The notes: generated by a model not told the origin, from the sequence alone. 10,471 nucleotides of DNA from Clostridium sp. CAG:508 (GCA_000435755.1 FR889071.1:1-10471), one strand, 5' to 3'. Positions 1 through 7,660 are shown, numbered from the stretch's first letter. Translations and numbers: made by a program.

Positions 1-163
1 AGTTCTCTTCTAAGTTTTGATATGATATAATATTTTAACTGGAACATTTTTAGTATCAACAGTTATAGTTCTCTTCTAAGTTTTGATATGATATAATTTA
101 AAACTATTATTATCCACCTCAAAATAAGTTATAGTTCTCTTCTAAGTTTTGATATGATATAAT
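1..163 (+). CRISPR. CRISPR array end, type II-C, 36-nt repeats and 30-nt spacers
   Basis: Two complete identical 36-nt repeats lie at 62-97 and 128-163. A third copy, cut by the window edge, covers 1-31 and lacks its first five bases. The spacers at 32-61 and 98-127 are both exactly 30 nt. The repeat begins GTTATAGTTCTC and ends GATATGATATAAT. Its ends are partly inverted copies of each other (GTTATA against TATAAT), as is usual for type II repeats. Direction is set by the anti-repeat in the tracrRNA gene on the - strand, so crRNAs are read on the + strand, opposite to the cas operon. The repeat ends in a perfect extended -10 (TG-A-TATAAT). No degenerate repeat marks the end at 163. The rest of the array and any leader lie beyond base 1. 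The source of the spacers cannot be told without a search. Confidence 0.97.
155..163 (+). promoter_or_regulatory. Extended -10 promoter inside each CRISPR repeat (last copy shown)
   Basis: The last nine bases of the repeat are TGATATAAT, a perfect extended -10. The same motif is at 23-31 and 89-97. With TATAAT at -12 to -7, transcription would begin at about the seventh base of each spacer, leaving a 24-nt guide. No -35 box is visible. Repeat-embedded promoters of this kind are known from Neisseria meningitidis and Campylobacter type II-C arrays. Use of this one is inferred. Confidence 0.7.
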
Positions 164-169
164 AGGTGA

Positions 170-256
170 GGCTGTAACGTGTAATAATACTGGTTTTCCT
201 GTGTTATTATGCAAGAAAAAAATGATCTAATTAAATAAAAATTAGGTCATTTTTTC
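170..256 (+). ncRNA. Possible small RNA driven by the terminal repeat promoter
   Basis: The last repeat's promoter has no spacer-repeat unit after it, so a transcript starting near 170 would not be a crRNA. It would run through a 9-bp hairpin (182-190 with 201-209, one G-U pair, 10-nt loop) and end at the terminator hairpin at 217-255. This gives a structured RNA of roughly 90 nt. It may be only a by-product of the promoter carried by the repeat. No expression evidence is available. Confidence 0.3.
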
Positions 257-262
257 TTTTTT
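217..262. terminator. Bidirectional terminator between CRISPR array and cas2
   Basis: The arms at 217-232 and 240-255 form a 16-bp stem with one G-T pair and a 7-nt loop. On the + strand the stem ends in a run of T followed by CTTTTTT. It abuts the cas2 stop codon at 261-263. On the - strand the stem also ends in a T run, so it can end both the convergent array transcript and the cas operon transcript. Confidence 0.85.
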
Positions 263-584
263 AAAATAAACTTAATTGATTACAATTTACTCTTTTTTCT
301 TTTACAGATGGTTTTCCTACTAAAAATTTCATTTCTTCATACTGTTTTTCTGTTATAGTCAAACAACGTACAGAACCTTTTTCTGGTAATATTGTATTTA
401 GTCTTTTTAAATGTTTGTTAGTCATATCTGTTCCATTGCACAATCTAGAATATACAGAATATTGAATCATATCATATCCATCATTTAATAAAAATCTTCT
501 AAATTGTGAATATATTTTTCTTTCTTTTTTCTTTACTACTGGCAAATCAAAAAATACTAATATTCTCATAAATTTATTACTCAT
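261..584 (-). CDS. cas2: CRISPR-associated endoribonuclease Cas2 (type II)
   Basis: This 107-residue protein is the normal length for a Cas2. Cas2 forms the central dimer of the Cas1-Cas2 spacer integration complex. The N-terminal strand MRILVFFDLP carries the conserved aspartate (D13) at the end of beta-1, followed by a basic helix (KKKERKIYSQFRRFL) and the motif YDMIQYSVYSR typical of type II Cas2. The ATG at 582-584 lies inside the end of cas1, an 8-base overlap, and has no clear ribosome binding site of its own, so translation is probably coupled to cas1. The internal ATG at 567-569 (M6) could also serve as start. It is the last gene of the cas9-cas1-cas2 operon. The absence of csn2 or cas4 after it supports subtype II-C. 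Confidence 0.95.
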   Translation of the reverse strand: MSNKFMRILVFFDLPVVKKKERKIYSQFRRFLLNDGYDMIQYSVYSRLCNGTDMTNKHLKRLNTILPEKGSVRCLTITEKQYEEMKFLVGKPSVKEKRVNCNQLSLF

Positions 585-1479
585 AGCTATGTATTTTTAT
601 CGGTAAAATTTCTGGTAATTCTAATTTTTTATAATCATTTTGATTTATTGCCGTAGTATAAGATGCTACCATAATGTTTATTGCATTGTTTACTGATTGT
701 AATTTTCCTTGTATATACACATCTGCATTTAAAAGGTTTACTAATTCTGCTCTCACAAATTTATTAAATTCTGTGTTTTCATTTATATTAGTCCTCACCC
801 ATAAATCTACTATTGGTCTAAATGGTTCTATAAAATCATCTGCTAAATTGTAATTGTTCAACTCACTTTTATGATGAATTCCTATTGACGGCAAATACCC
901 ATAAGATACTATACTTCTTGCAATAGCACCTCTTATTATTGAATAGCCGTAATTTAAACAAGTATTGCATATATCTTCAAAGTTTCTACTAAAATTTCTT
1001 CCAAACAAAGATGAAAAATATCCTTTTGCTGCAATTGCTTCTTTATTTTTTGTATCTCCTGAATTAACATTTTGTGCCAAGTTTTGTAAATGTTCTGACA
1101 TTATACTTTTATCACATAGGCTTAGCACTTTAGCTTGGTTGGTTATTTTAGATATAATAATTCTTTGCCAACATCTTTTGTTAAAGCTTTCTGAACAATT
1201 TAGTTGTTGATTTATAACCTTTAATTGTCTGCTGTGACACGCAAATGGAATGAATATTCCATTTGGTAAGTGTTTATCGTCACAACTATACATAACAATT
1301 TTGTTATCAGCCATCATGCTCATTGCTTTTGATGATAAGCTGATTTGTGGAGTTTCTAATACAATCGTTGATATATCTTCTAATGGCATACTAAAATCTT
1401 TATCTTGAGTTATTTGTAGCTGTCTATTTTTTATAGACAGTTTTGTCGGTTGTGTAATTACTACACTTCGCCAACTCAT
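577..1479 (-). CDS. cas1: CRISPR-associated endonuclease Cas1 (type II)
   Basis: Cas1 is the metal-dependent integrase that inserts new spacers together with Cas2. The protein is 300 residues, the usual size for type II Cas1. The N-terminal beta domain (about residues 1-90) holds the typical SWRSVVITQPTKLS start. The helical catalytic domain holds the expected metal ligands: E147 in NKEAIAAKGYF, the histidine pair H202-H203 in IGIHHKSELN, and E218 in NLADDFIEPFRP. All are intact, so the enzyme should be active. The ATG at 1477-1479 begins one base after the cas9 stop codon, with a GAAGGAG ribosome binding site inside the 3' end of cas9, so the two are co-transcribed and probably translationally coupled. 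Confidence 0.97.
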   Translation of the reverse strand: MSWRSVVITQPTKLSIKNRQLQITQDKDFSMPLEDISTIVLETPQISLSSKAMSMMADNKIVMYSCDDKHLPNGIFIPFACHSRQLKVINQQLNCSESFNKRCWQRIIISKITNQAKVLSLCDKSIMSEHLQNLAQNVNSGDTKNKEAIAAKGYFSSLFGRNFSRNFEDICNTCLNYGYSIIRGAIARSIVSYGYLPSIGIHHKSELNNYNLADDFIEPFRPIVDLWVRTNINENTEFNKFVRAELVNLLNADVYIQGKLQSVNNAINIMVASYTTAINQNDYKKLELPEILPIKIHSYE

Positions 1480-1480
1480 T

Positions 1481-4400
1481 TTATTTTACTCCTTCTCTTT
1501 TTTCTTTATTTACTTTACTAATATTTCCTAAAACATCAACTTGGTATTTTTCAAAAATCTCTGTGTTCTTTATGCCTACTCCATCCTTCCTTGCCTCTCC
1601 ATTAACTAACAATAAATTTATATTTCCTGTTCCTCTATGTGTAGAACAATAATATGCATAAAATTCCTTTTCATTTTTTCTTTTTATTTTTACTAAATCA
1701 TTTGGATACAAACTAAATTTGAACTTATATTTTTCTGTCATCTCTATCCATTCTTTTTCATCTTTATTTGCACATATTGCCTTATTTGGCAATTCATTTT
1801 TTGCGAAATCTGATACATATATAGGAACTAAATAATTTTTATTATCTTTTTCAAATACATCTACTCTAACCATATTGGCATTTTCTGCAATTGCTCCATT
1901 TTTTAATTGTACTCCTGTTGCTCCTGCCGATGCTACTTTTATACTCCTTACAATAGGACTATTTCCATTTTTACTATATTTTCTATATTCATTTGCAAAT
2001 GCTTTTTCTGCTTTAAAATCCGCTTCTTTCATTTTTTGATAAATATCATCATACAACTTTTTATCACTTAAATATAAATTTTTGAAATCAGGATTATTTA
2101 TAATTCCTTCAATCTCCTGTTTTGATATAGCTTTTAATGGCTTTTTTACTACTGTAAAGTTTTGACCTTGTTGTATAAATTTTTGAGAACGCATAGTATC
2201 CTTATGTGCTCTTCCTGTAATTTTTCTCTCTGGCATTCTTGATGTAAAAATTGGTTTAATATGAGTTATATCAACATCGTCATAGTTTGTAAAATTTCCA
2301 TTAATTAATGCATATAATTGTCCATTATTATCTGCGTCTTCCATTCTTGCTTCTACTTCTTCTCTAAATTTAGGCCAAGGCTCTTTTATTGAAATATCAA
2401 TATTGTATTTTTTATCGATAATTTCTCCTGTTTCTTCATCAATAATTTCATTATTTTTGTATAATAGTTTTCTCCTACTATAATCAGATACTTTTTTTAT
2501 ATTTTTATTTGTTGCACATGCTATTATAACAGCATCTTGTGCATGGTGTTTGTCAGATTCTTCTCTATCCTTTTTTAATCCCCAATAGTGCCTTAAAATT
2601 GATGTAGCTTGTCCATTTATGTTATATACTTTTCTCTTTGACTCGCTATCTGCAAATTTCAAGTTATTGGCTATATAATTATACATAAATTTTGAAATGT
2701 ACTTTGTATCATTTATATTTCTTTGTATCCATTCTTTTGATTTTTCTTCATTAAAGTTTTTAATCAATAAATTTTCTTTTTTTCTAGTGTTAAATTTGTA
2801 GGTTAAATTAACAAATTCCTCAAATTGATGCCATCTTTCTTTGTCTTCTCCAAAATACTCAAATGGTGTTCTTTCTTTTTTCTTTTGATTTTCATCTGTT
2901 AATACTAATACTTTATTTTGATAGCTATCGTCAAAACATCTAGAAAAAGGAATAATATGATCTACTTGTACAAAATTTTCTTCATATAATCTCTCAGCAG
3001 GAATTGGTTTGCTTGAATATGCACATTTTCCATTTTGTTCTCTCCAAAGTTTCATTTTTACAATATCAAATGGCTTAGGATCAAATCCAAATGTTTCTTT
3101 TATATATTCTTTTATTTGGTCATTATTAGCTGCATTTTCCTTTTGTCTTTTTTCTATTTTCATTCTTTCGTCATAAGGTTTTGAAAGCTCTCTTGCTGTT
3201 TCAATATAAATAGCTGTTGGCGAACCATACTTGTCTATAATTGCATTTATAACCTTTCTAGTTTGTGAAACTGCTCTTAATACCACTGAATTTAGTATTT
3301 CATCTTCCAATTCTGTTACTGGTGGAAGTTTATATTGCAATTCATTTTTTCTTCCTTTAAACTCATAGCCTACATTTTCACATGCTTTATCATATGTTAA
3401 GCCTTTTTCTAATTCTGGAATTATTTTATTCATTGCCTTATATGATAAATGACCAAATTTTGTAAAGTTTATGTTTAATATAGCATTTATTATTTCTTCA
3501 TCTATATCGCTTTTTTCTAAATAGTTCTTTATTGTTTCATCAGTTTTATTTCTAACTAGTGCATCTGCAATAATATTTTGCAATTCTGGATTTTTTTCAA
3601 TCTTTTCAAACTTGTCTTTGTTTTCTTTTAGTGCCAATCTGATTTTATGCCAACCTTCTAACTTTACAAACTTTTTATCTTCAATCTTTTTTACAAGGGC
3701 TTCTTCTGACTCGTCCTCGGTTCTTTTAATTTGATAATTTAAGTCTGCAAATCTTGCTTCTATTGGTAATTCCAATTTTTTTCTTAGTTGTGTATATTTT
3801 ATTTCTGATTGTTTATATGCTAATTCTATTATTTCTTTTTTCTTTTCCTGAGGTATTTCTACCTTTTCACCATTTATATAAATGTTTAAGTTATTTACTT
3901 TTTGTAATAGCATAAATCTTTCAAATGTATAACTATTTTTAGGTGCTCTTGGCTCACCTTTTTCAAAAGTACATTTGCCAAGCATTTTTTCTAATAATTC
4001 TGGTGTAATATACGGTTTTTGATATGTCATAACTTCTACATACTCTTTTTCAAATTCTTCATTTGCAAACTCACTTTTAAATTTTCTTTGCATTTCAAAT
4101 AAAGTATGCACTTCGTCTATTAACATACTTCTAAGCACCGTACTATTATATTCTCCAGCCTTGTTTCTTTTATTGTACTCGAATTTTTCATCTTTATAGA
4201 ACATTTCACCTATTGTTCTATAACCTTTTTCTTGTAAAATTCTTTTATTCTCAATTGTTCCTTTACTTAATTTTCCAACTTCCTTGTCTTCTTCATCAAT
4301 CTTTCTGTTTGACTTATATCCTCTTCGTTTTGCAATATTTGTTAACACCCTTGCAAACTCTTGTCTACTTAACAATCGGTCTAAACCTTTTGCTCTTAAT

Positions 4401-4696
4401 TCATATACATCTGGCGTTGTTTCTGTAATTATATATAATGTTTCTAATTCTTTTTCTGAAACTAAATTATACTTAACTAGCAACTCTTTTACCTTTTGCA
4501 TTCTTGTTGCTCTTCTTCTAATTCTTCTTCTACTTCCTCTTGCTTCTCTTCTCGCTAAATTTAGCGACTTTCCATCTGGTTCTTCTGCTTTTTTAAATAC
4601 TCTAACTCCTAAGTCTTCAATTCTACTTTTATCTTCGTTTATTACTGCCCAACCAACTGATGCAATTCCAATATCTAGACCAATTGTATATCTCAT
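1481..4696 (-). CDS. cas9: Cas9 RNA-guided endonuclease, compact type II-C
   Basis: Cas9 uses the crRNA:tracrRNA pair to cut both strands of target DNA. At 1,071 residues it is in the compact II-C size class. RuvC-I is GLDIGIASVGWA with D8. The arginine-rich bridge helix is at about 48-66. RuvC-II is AIYIETARELSKP with E499. The HNH domain begins near C558 and has FVQVDHIIPFSR (D579, H580), N594 and N603. RuvC-III is HHAQDAVIIA with H718 and D721. The C-terminal PAM-reading part is at about 850-1071. All nuclease residues are present. The frame stays open upstream to 4756, but I choose the ATG at 4694-4696: it has a strong GGAGG six bases before it and starts right at RuvC-I. The predicted transcript begins near 4721. 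An ATG at 4723 (MSNLIWRYS extension) is a less likely alternative. cas1 follows after one base. Confidence 0.98.
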   Translation of the reverse strand: MRYTIGLDIGIASVGWAVINEDKSRIEDLGVRVFKKAEEPDGKSLNLARREARGSRRRIRRRATRMQKVKELLVKYNLVSEKELETLYIITETTPDVYELRAKGLDRLLSRQEFARVLTNIAKRRGYKSNRKIDEEDKEVGKLSKGTIENKRILQEKGYRTIGEMFYKDEKFEYNKRNKAGEYNSTVLRSMLIDEVHTLFEMQRKFKSEFANEEFEKEYVEVMTYQKPYITPELLEKMLGKCTFEKGEPRAPKNSYTFERFMLLQKVNNLNIYINGEKVEIPQEKKKEIIELAYKQSEIKYTQLRKKLELPIEARFADLNYQIKRTEDESEEALVKKIEDKKFVKLEGWHKIRLALKENKDKFEKIEKNPELQNIIADALVRNKTDETIKNYLEKSDIDEEIINAILNINFTKFGHLSYKAMNKIIPELEKGLTYDKACENVGYEFKGRKNELQYKLPPVTELEDEILNSVVLRAVSQTRKVINAIIDKYGSPTAIYIETARELSKPYDERMKIEKRQKENAANNDQIKEYIKETFGFDPKPFDIVKMKLWREQNGKCAYSSKPIPAERLYEENFVQVDHIIPFSRCFDDSYQNKVLVLTDENQKKKERTPFEYFGEDKERWHQFEEFVNLTYKFNTRKKENLLIKNFNEEKSKEWIQRNINDTKYISKFMYNYIANNLKFADSESKRKVYNINGQATSILRHYWGLKKDREESDKHHAQDAVIIACATNKNIKKVSDYSRRKLLYKNNEIIDEETGEIIDKKYNIDISIKEPWPKFREEVEARMEDADNNGQLYALINGNFTNYDDVDITHIKPIFTSRMPERKITGRAHKDTMRSQKFIQQGQNFTVVKKPLKAISKQEIEGIINNPDFKNLYLSDKKLYDDIYQKMKEADFKAEKAFANEYRKYSKNGNSPIVRSIKVASAGATGVQLKNGAIAENANMVRVDVFEKDNKNYLVPIYVSDFAKNELPNKAICANKDEKEWIEMTEKYKFKFSLYPNDLVKIKRKNEKEFYAYYCSTHRGTGNINLLLVNGEARKDGVGIKNTEIFEKYQVDVLGNISKVNKEKREGVK

Positions 4697-4727
4697 ACTA
4701 TACCTCCAAATTAAATTTGACATGAAT

Positions 4728-4756
4728 ATTGTATCATAATTATATAAAATTGTCAA
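4728..4756 (-). promoter_or_regulatory. cas9-cas1-cas2 operon promoter
   Basis: On the - strand, TTGACA (4751-4756) is followed after exactly 17 bases by TACAAT (4728-4733). A TG one base upstream makes an extended -10 (TGATACAAT). This is near the sigma-A consensus. The start would be near 4721, giving a 5' leader of about 25 nt that carries the GGAGG of cas9. A second TGACA lies 10 bases further upstream. Confidence 0.85.
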
Positions 4757-4787
4757 AATTTGTCATTTTTATTCAGACAAGAAGATA

Positions 4788-4810
4788 CCCTATATCTAAA
4801 AGATATAGGG
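4788..4810 (-). terminator. tracrRNA 3' hairpin / terminator
   Basis: The arms CCCTATATCT and AGATATAGGG form a perfect 10-bp stem with a 3-base loop. On the - strand it is followed by TATCTTCTTGTCT, which is U-rich but not a pure U run. It probably ends the tracrRNA and may be leaky into cas9. Confidence 0.7.
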
Positions 4811-4831
4811 CGAACTTCGCACTCTTAGTTT

Positions 4832-4867
4832 ATTATAGTAACCTTCTAAGTTTTGATATGATATAAT
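4832..4867 (+). repeat. Anti-repeat: single degenerate CRISPR repeat copy
   Basis: Read on the + strand, these 36 bases match the array repeat in 32 positions (differences at 1, 9, 10 and 11), and the last 25 bases are identical. It keeps the TGATATAAT extended -10 at 4859-4867, pointing away from cas9. The functional RNA is made from the other strand as the tracrRNA anti-repeat. Confidence 0.92.
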
Positions 4868-4883
4868 TTTTTAGTGCATTTTT

Positions 4884-4912
4884 ATTTTAGCATTTAATTT
4901 AACTTTTGTCAA
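4884..4912 (-). promoter_or_regulatory. tracrRNA promoter
   Basis: On the - strand, TTGACA (4907-4912) is separated by exactly 17 bases from TAAAAT (4884-4889), with TG one base upstream of the -10 (TGCTAAAAT). The predicted start is a G near 4877. The -35 begins four bases past the yraN stop codon, so no terminator separates yraN from the tracrRNA gene. Confidence 0.85.
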
Positions 4913-4915
4913 ATA

Positions 4916-5272
4916 TTATTTAATTTGTTTAATATGATGCAAGTAAAATCTATTTTTTCTTTTGTAAATTTCTATTACATCTATCCTTATATATTGGTCT
5001 TCTAACTTATGTGAATATATGTAATATCTTGTTGCATTCCAGATGTGTTTTTGTTTTCTTTCGTCAACTGCTTCGCATGGCATTCCATAGTGAAAGTTTT
5101 GCCTTGTTTTTACTTCAATAAATACGTATTCATTCTTGTCTTTTGCAATAATGTCTATTTCTCCTTGTTTACATTCAAAGTTTCTGTCTATAATTTCATA
5201 ACCTAGCTTTTGTAAATAATTTGTTGCAAAATCTTCCCCTTCTTTTCCTAATTCTTGCCTTTGATTTATCAT
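4916..5272 (-). CDS. yraN: YraN family (UPF0102) endonuclease-like protein
   Basis: This is a 118-residue protein of the YraN/UPF0102 family, a small PD-(D/E)XK nuclease-fold family often encoded near dprA and comM. The exact role is not settled in the literature. Visible family marks are the N-terminal helix GKEGEDFATNYLQKLGYEI, then GEIDIIAKD (D40) and VFIEVKTR (E53, K55), which form the nuclease-type active site, and a C-terminal RIDVIEIY strand. The length is normal for the family. The ATG at 5270-5272 lies 4 bases after the dprA TGA, and an AAGGA ribosome binding site sits in the end of dprA, so the two are coupled. It is the last gene of the comM-dprA-yraN operon. No terminator is visible before the tracrRNA promoter. 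Confidence 0.92.
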   Translation of the reverse strand: MINQRQELGKEGEDFATNYLQKLGYEIIDRNFECKQGEIDIIAKDKNEYVFIEVKTRQNFHYGMPCEAVDERKQKHIWNATRYYIYSHKLEDQYIRIDVIEIYKRKNRFYLHHIKQIK

Positions 5273-5276
5273 AATA

Positions 5277-6110
5277 TCATTCCTTTTTTATATATTTATT
5301 TCCTGCTACGCATTTTATATATCCATCTAATTCAAGCATAAATAACATTTGCATTATTTCGGATATTTTTTTACCTGTCATTTTGCATATTTCATTTGCT
5401 GAAATTGGTTGTGTGTTTATTAAGTTATATATTTCTTCATATTCTTTTGGTATTGTAATTTTCGGTTGTAAATCATAATATTGCAATATGTCGTCTGGTT
5501 CCATTACTAAGTTTGCACCATTTTGTATTAGCCAATTTGTACTATACCCTGCTGGCTCATCTAATCTATTTGGTATACAAAATACCTCTTTTCCCTGAAG
5601 TCTTGCATGTTTTGCTGTAATTGTACTTCCACCTCTATATGGTGCTTCAACTACTAATACGCCTAAAGCTAGCCCACTTATTATACGATTTCTTGCTGGA
5701 AAGTTTGCCATATCTTTTTCCTCATCTGGATGATATTCTGATACAACACATCCACCATTTTCTATTATTTTGTGGAATAGCCACTCATTTTCCTCAGGAT
5801 ATATGTGCTTAAATCCACTTCCTATTACTGCTATTGTTTTGCCTAATTCTTCCATGGAATTTATATGTGCTATAGTATCTATTCCAATTGCCAATCCACT
5901 TACAATACACATTCCTTTTCGTGATAACTCTTTTGCAAATTTTGCCGAATATTTTTTGCCATATTCTGTGCATTTTCTTGTTCCTACTATTGCTATTGAG
6001 TTTGAGTTTAATAACTCGTAATTGCCTTCTACATAAAGTTTTGATGGTGGGTTGTGGATGTTTAACAAACGTTTGGGATAAAATTTATTTGTATTAGATA
6101 AAATTTTCAT
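5277..6110 (-). CDS. dprA: DNA-processing protein DprA
   Basis: DprA binds incoming single-stranded DNA during natural transformation and loads RecA on it. The family is also widespread in bacteria not known to be competent. From the chosen start the protein has 277 residues. The Rossmann-like core runs from about 35 to 205, with IAIVGTRKCTEYG (39-51), IVSGLAIGIDTIAH (69-82), GSGFKHIYPEEN (98-109), FPARNRIISGL (137-147) and the GGST loop (160-163). A C-terminal winged-helix domain follows at about 222-275. The N-terminal SAM-like domain of longer DprA proteins is reduced or missing. A TTG at 6134 extends the frame, but the ATG at 6108-6110 has a good GAGGAAAG ribosome binding site and lies 11 bases after the comM stop, so I use it. 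The stop is TGA. Confidence 0.95.
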   Translation of the reverse strand: MKILSNTNKFYPKRLLNIHNPPSKLYVEGNYELLNSNSIAIVGTRKCTEYGKKYSAKFAKELSRKGMCIVSGLAIGIDTIAHINSMEELGKTIAVIGSGFKHIYPEENEWLFHKIIENGGCVVSEYHPDEEKDMANFPARNRIISGLALGVLVVEAPYRGGSTITAKHARLQGKEVFCIPNRLDEPAGYSTNWLIQNGANLVMEPDDILQYYDLQPKITIPKEYEEIYNLINTQPISANEICKMTGKKISEIMQMLFMLELDGYIKCVAGNKYIKKE

Positions 6111-6121
6111 ATTTCTTTCCT

Positions 6122-7660
6122 CTAATTCTTCCAATACTTTTTGTCTAGACTTCTGTATTGTATTGCTTCTGCAATGTGTGTTTTTTGAATGTTTTCACAA
6201 TTATCTAAATCCGCAATTGTTCTTGCTACTTTTAGAATTCTGCCATAGGCTCTGGCACTTAGTCCCATTTTTTCAAATGCTGTTTGTAATATTTTCTTTC
6301 CTTCACTGTCTAATTTGCAATATTTTGAAATTAGTTTTGGCGTTAGACTAGAGTTTGAATAAATATTTTCTTGTTTATATCTTTCTATTTGAATTTTTCT
6401 TGCACTGTTTACTCTTTTCTTTACTGTTTCTGAACTTTCTGATATTTCATCATTTCCTAATTTTTCATATTTTACAGGGCTTACTTCTATTTGTATGTCA
6501 ATTCTGTCTAATAATGGTCCACTAATTTTTCCCATATATTTTGATATTGCTTGTGGTGTACATGTACATTCTTTGTCTACTGAACCATAAAATCCGCATG
6601 GACATGGATTCATTGATGATACAAACATAAACTCACATGGATATGTAAAACTTCCATTTACTCGGCTTATTGTTACAATTCCATCTTCTAACGGTCCTCT
6701 TAACACTTCTAATGAGTGTTGATTGAACTCTGGTAATTCATCTAAAAATAGCACTCCATAATGAGCTAAGCTTATTTCTCCAGGTTTTGGTACCCTACCT
6801 CCTCCAACTAAAGATACTCCAGATATTGTATGATGTGGTGAACGAAATGGTCTTGTTGTAATTATTGGTGTATCTTGTTTTAAAGTTCCTGCAATACTAT
6901 GAATTTTAGTAATTTCTAATGCTTCTTCAAATGTTAAATCTGGTAATATTGATGGTATTCTTCTTGCTATCATCGTCTTGCCGTGATCCTGGTGAACCGA
7001 ATTAAAAGGCAATTATGTCCGTCCAGCAGCTGCTATTTCAACTGCTCTTTTTACACTCTCTTGTCCTTTTACATCTGCAAAGTCTAATATTTTTTCTTTG
7101 CCTAATTTCAAACAATCTTCCCAATTTGTTGTTATATTTTCTATTTTTGTATTTCCATTTAAATATTGAACCACATCATTCAAATCACTTGCACCCAATA
7201 TTTCCATTCCATCAATTATAGAGGCTTCTTTTTCATTTTGCTTTGGTAAAATTATTTTCTTTATTCCTTGTTTTTTAGCTTCAATACATATTGGTAACGC
7301 TCCATTTATTGGATTTAAACTACCATTTAATGATAATTCTCCTATCATTAAAATATCGTCATTCTGGTTTTGTGTTATAACTTCTAAACTTTTTAAAATT
7401 CCCACGGCAATTGGTAAGTCAAATATTGATCCTTCTTTTTTTATATTTGCCGGTGCTAAATTTACAACTATTTTTCTACTAAACAATTCATAACCTGAAT
7501 TTTTTATTGCTGTTCTTACTCTTTCTTTTGATTCTTTTACACTAACATCTGGAAGTCCAACAACATCCCATGAAGGCATACCACTTGAAATATCAACTTG
7601 CACGTCAATTAAAAAGCCTTCTAGTCCGTGCAAGGCCATACTTTTTGTAATTGATAACAT
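6122..7660 (-). pseudogene. comM: ComM/YifB Mg-chelatase-like AAA+ ATPase, interrupted at Walker A
   Basis: ComM (YifB) is a hexameric AAA+ helicase. In Vibrio it drives branch migration during transformation. The N-terminal half (residues 1-213, MLSITKSMALHGLEG...) is the S5-like ChlI domain and is normal. The C-terminal half has ITKIHSIAG, GVLFLDELPEFN (Walker B), NPCPCGFYG and the CTC cysteines, and ARAYGRILKVARTIADL. Between them the - strand reads a TAA stop at 7013-7015. Removing three extra bases (C on the - strand, at 7021, 6999 and 6983) restores GGHNCLLIGSPGSGKT exactly and gives a 511-residue protein, the normal length. The lesions sum to +3, so the downstream frame is unchanged. 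The start ATG at 7658-7660 has AAAGGAG upstream. A TTG after the stop (7010-7012) could start only a P-loop-less fragment. This is either a real mutation or a consensus error. Confidence 0.9.

Larger units (their letters stand above)
4778..4877 (-). ncRNA. tracrRNA
   Basis: This is the trans-activating RNA that pairs with the crRNA repeat and is bound by Cas9. Read on the - strand from about 4877, it holds a 36-nt anti-repeat (4832-4867) complementary to the CRISPR repeat at 32 of 36 positions. The mismatches are at the end base and a three-base internal bulge (repeat positions 9-11). Next come a short linker, a small nexus hairpin GCGA-AGT-TCGC (4810-4820) and a perfect 10-bp hairpin with a TTT loop (4788-4810), followed by a U-rich tail. 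This order resembles the Neisseria and Campylobacter tracrRNA layout. It lies upstream of cas9 on the same strand. The 5' end is inferred from the promoter and the 3' end from the hairpin, each good to a few bases. Confidence 0.88.

Noticed and set aside
965..1210. An 81-residue + strand frame opposite cas1
   Set aside because: It is a shadow of cas1 without promoter or ribosome binding site. An anti-CRISPR reading has no support.
4284..4739. A 151-residue + strand frame opposite cas9
   Set aside because: It is leucine- and serine-rich, as expected for the antisense of an AT-rich, charged coding region. It has no ribosome binding site or family motif and mirrors cas9.
4697..4756. N-terminal 20-residue extension of Cas9
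   Set aside because: It overlaps the promoter and lies mostly upstream of the predicted transcript start. The ATG at 4696 has GGAGG and fits the RuvC-I start of the family.
261..4912. Subtype II-A or II-B assignment
   Set aside because: No csn2 or cas4 is present between cas2 and the array, and Cas9 is in the compact class. The array faces the cas operon as in many II-C loci.
6122..7012. A separate 296-residue gene starting at TTG
   Set aside because: It is in the same frame as the upstream ComM half, abuts its stop codon, and its first ten codons are misread Walker A codons. It is the broken second half of comM.
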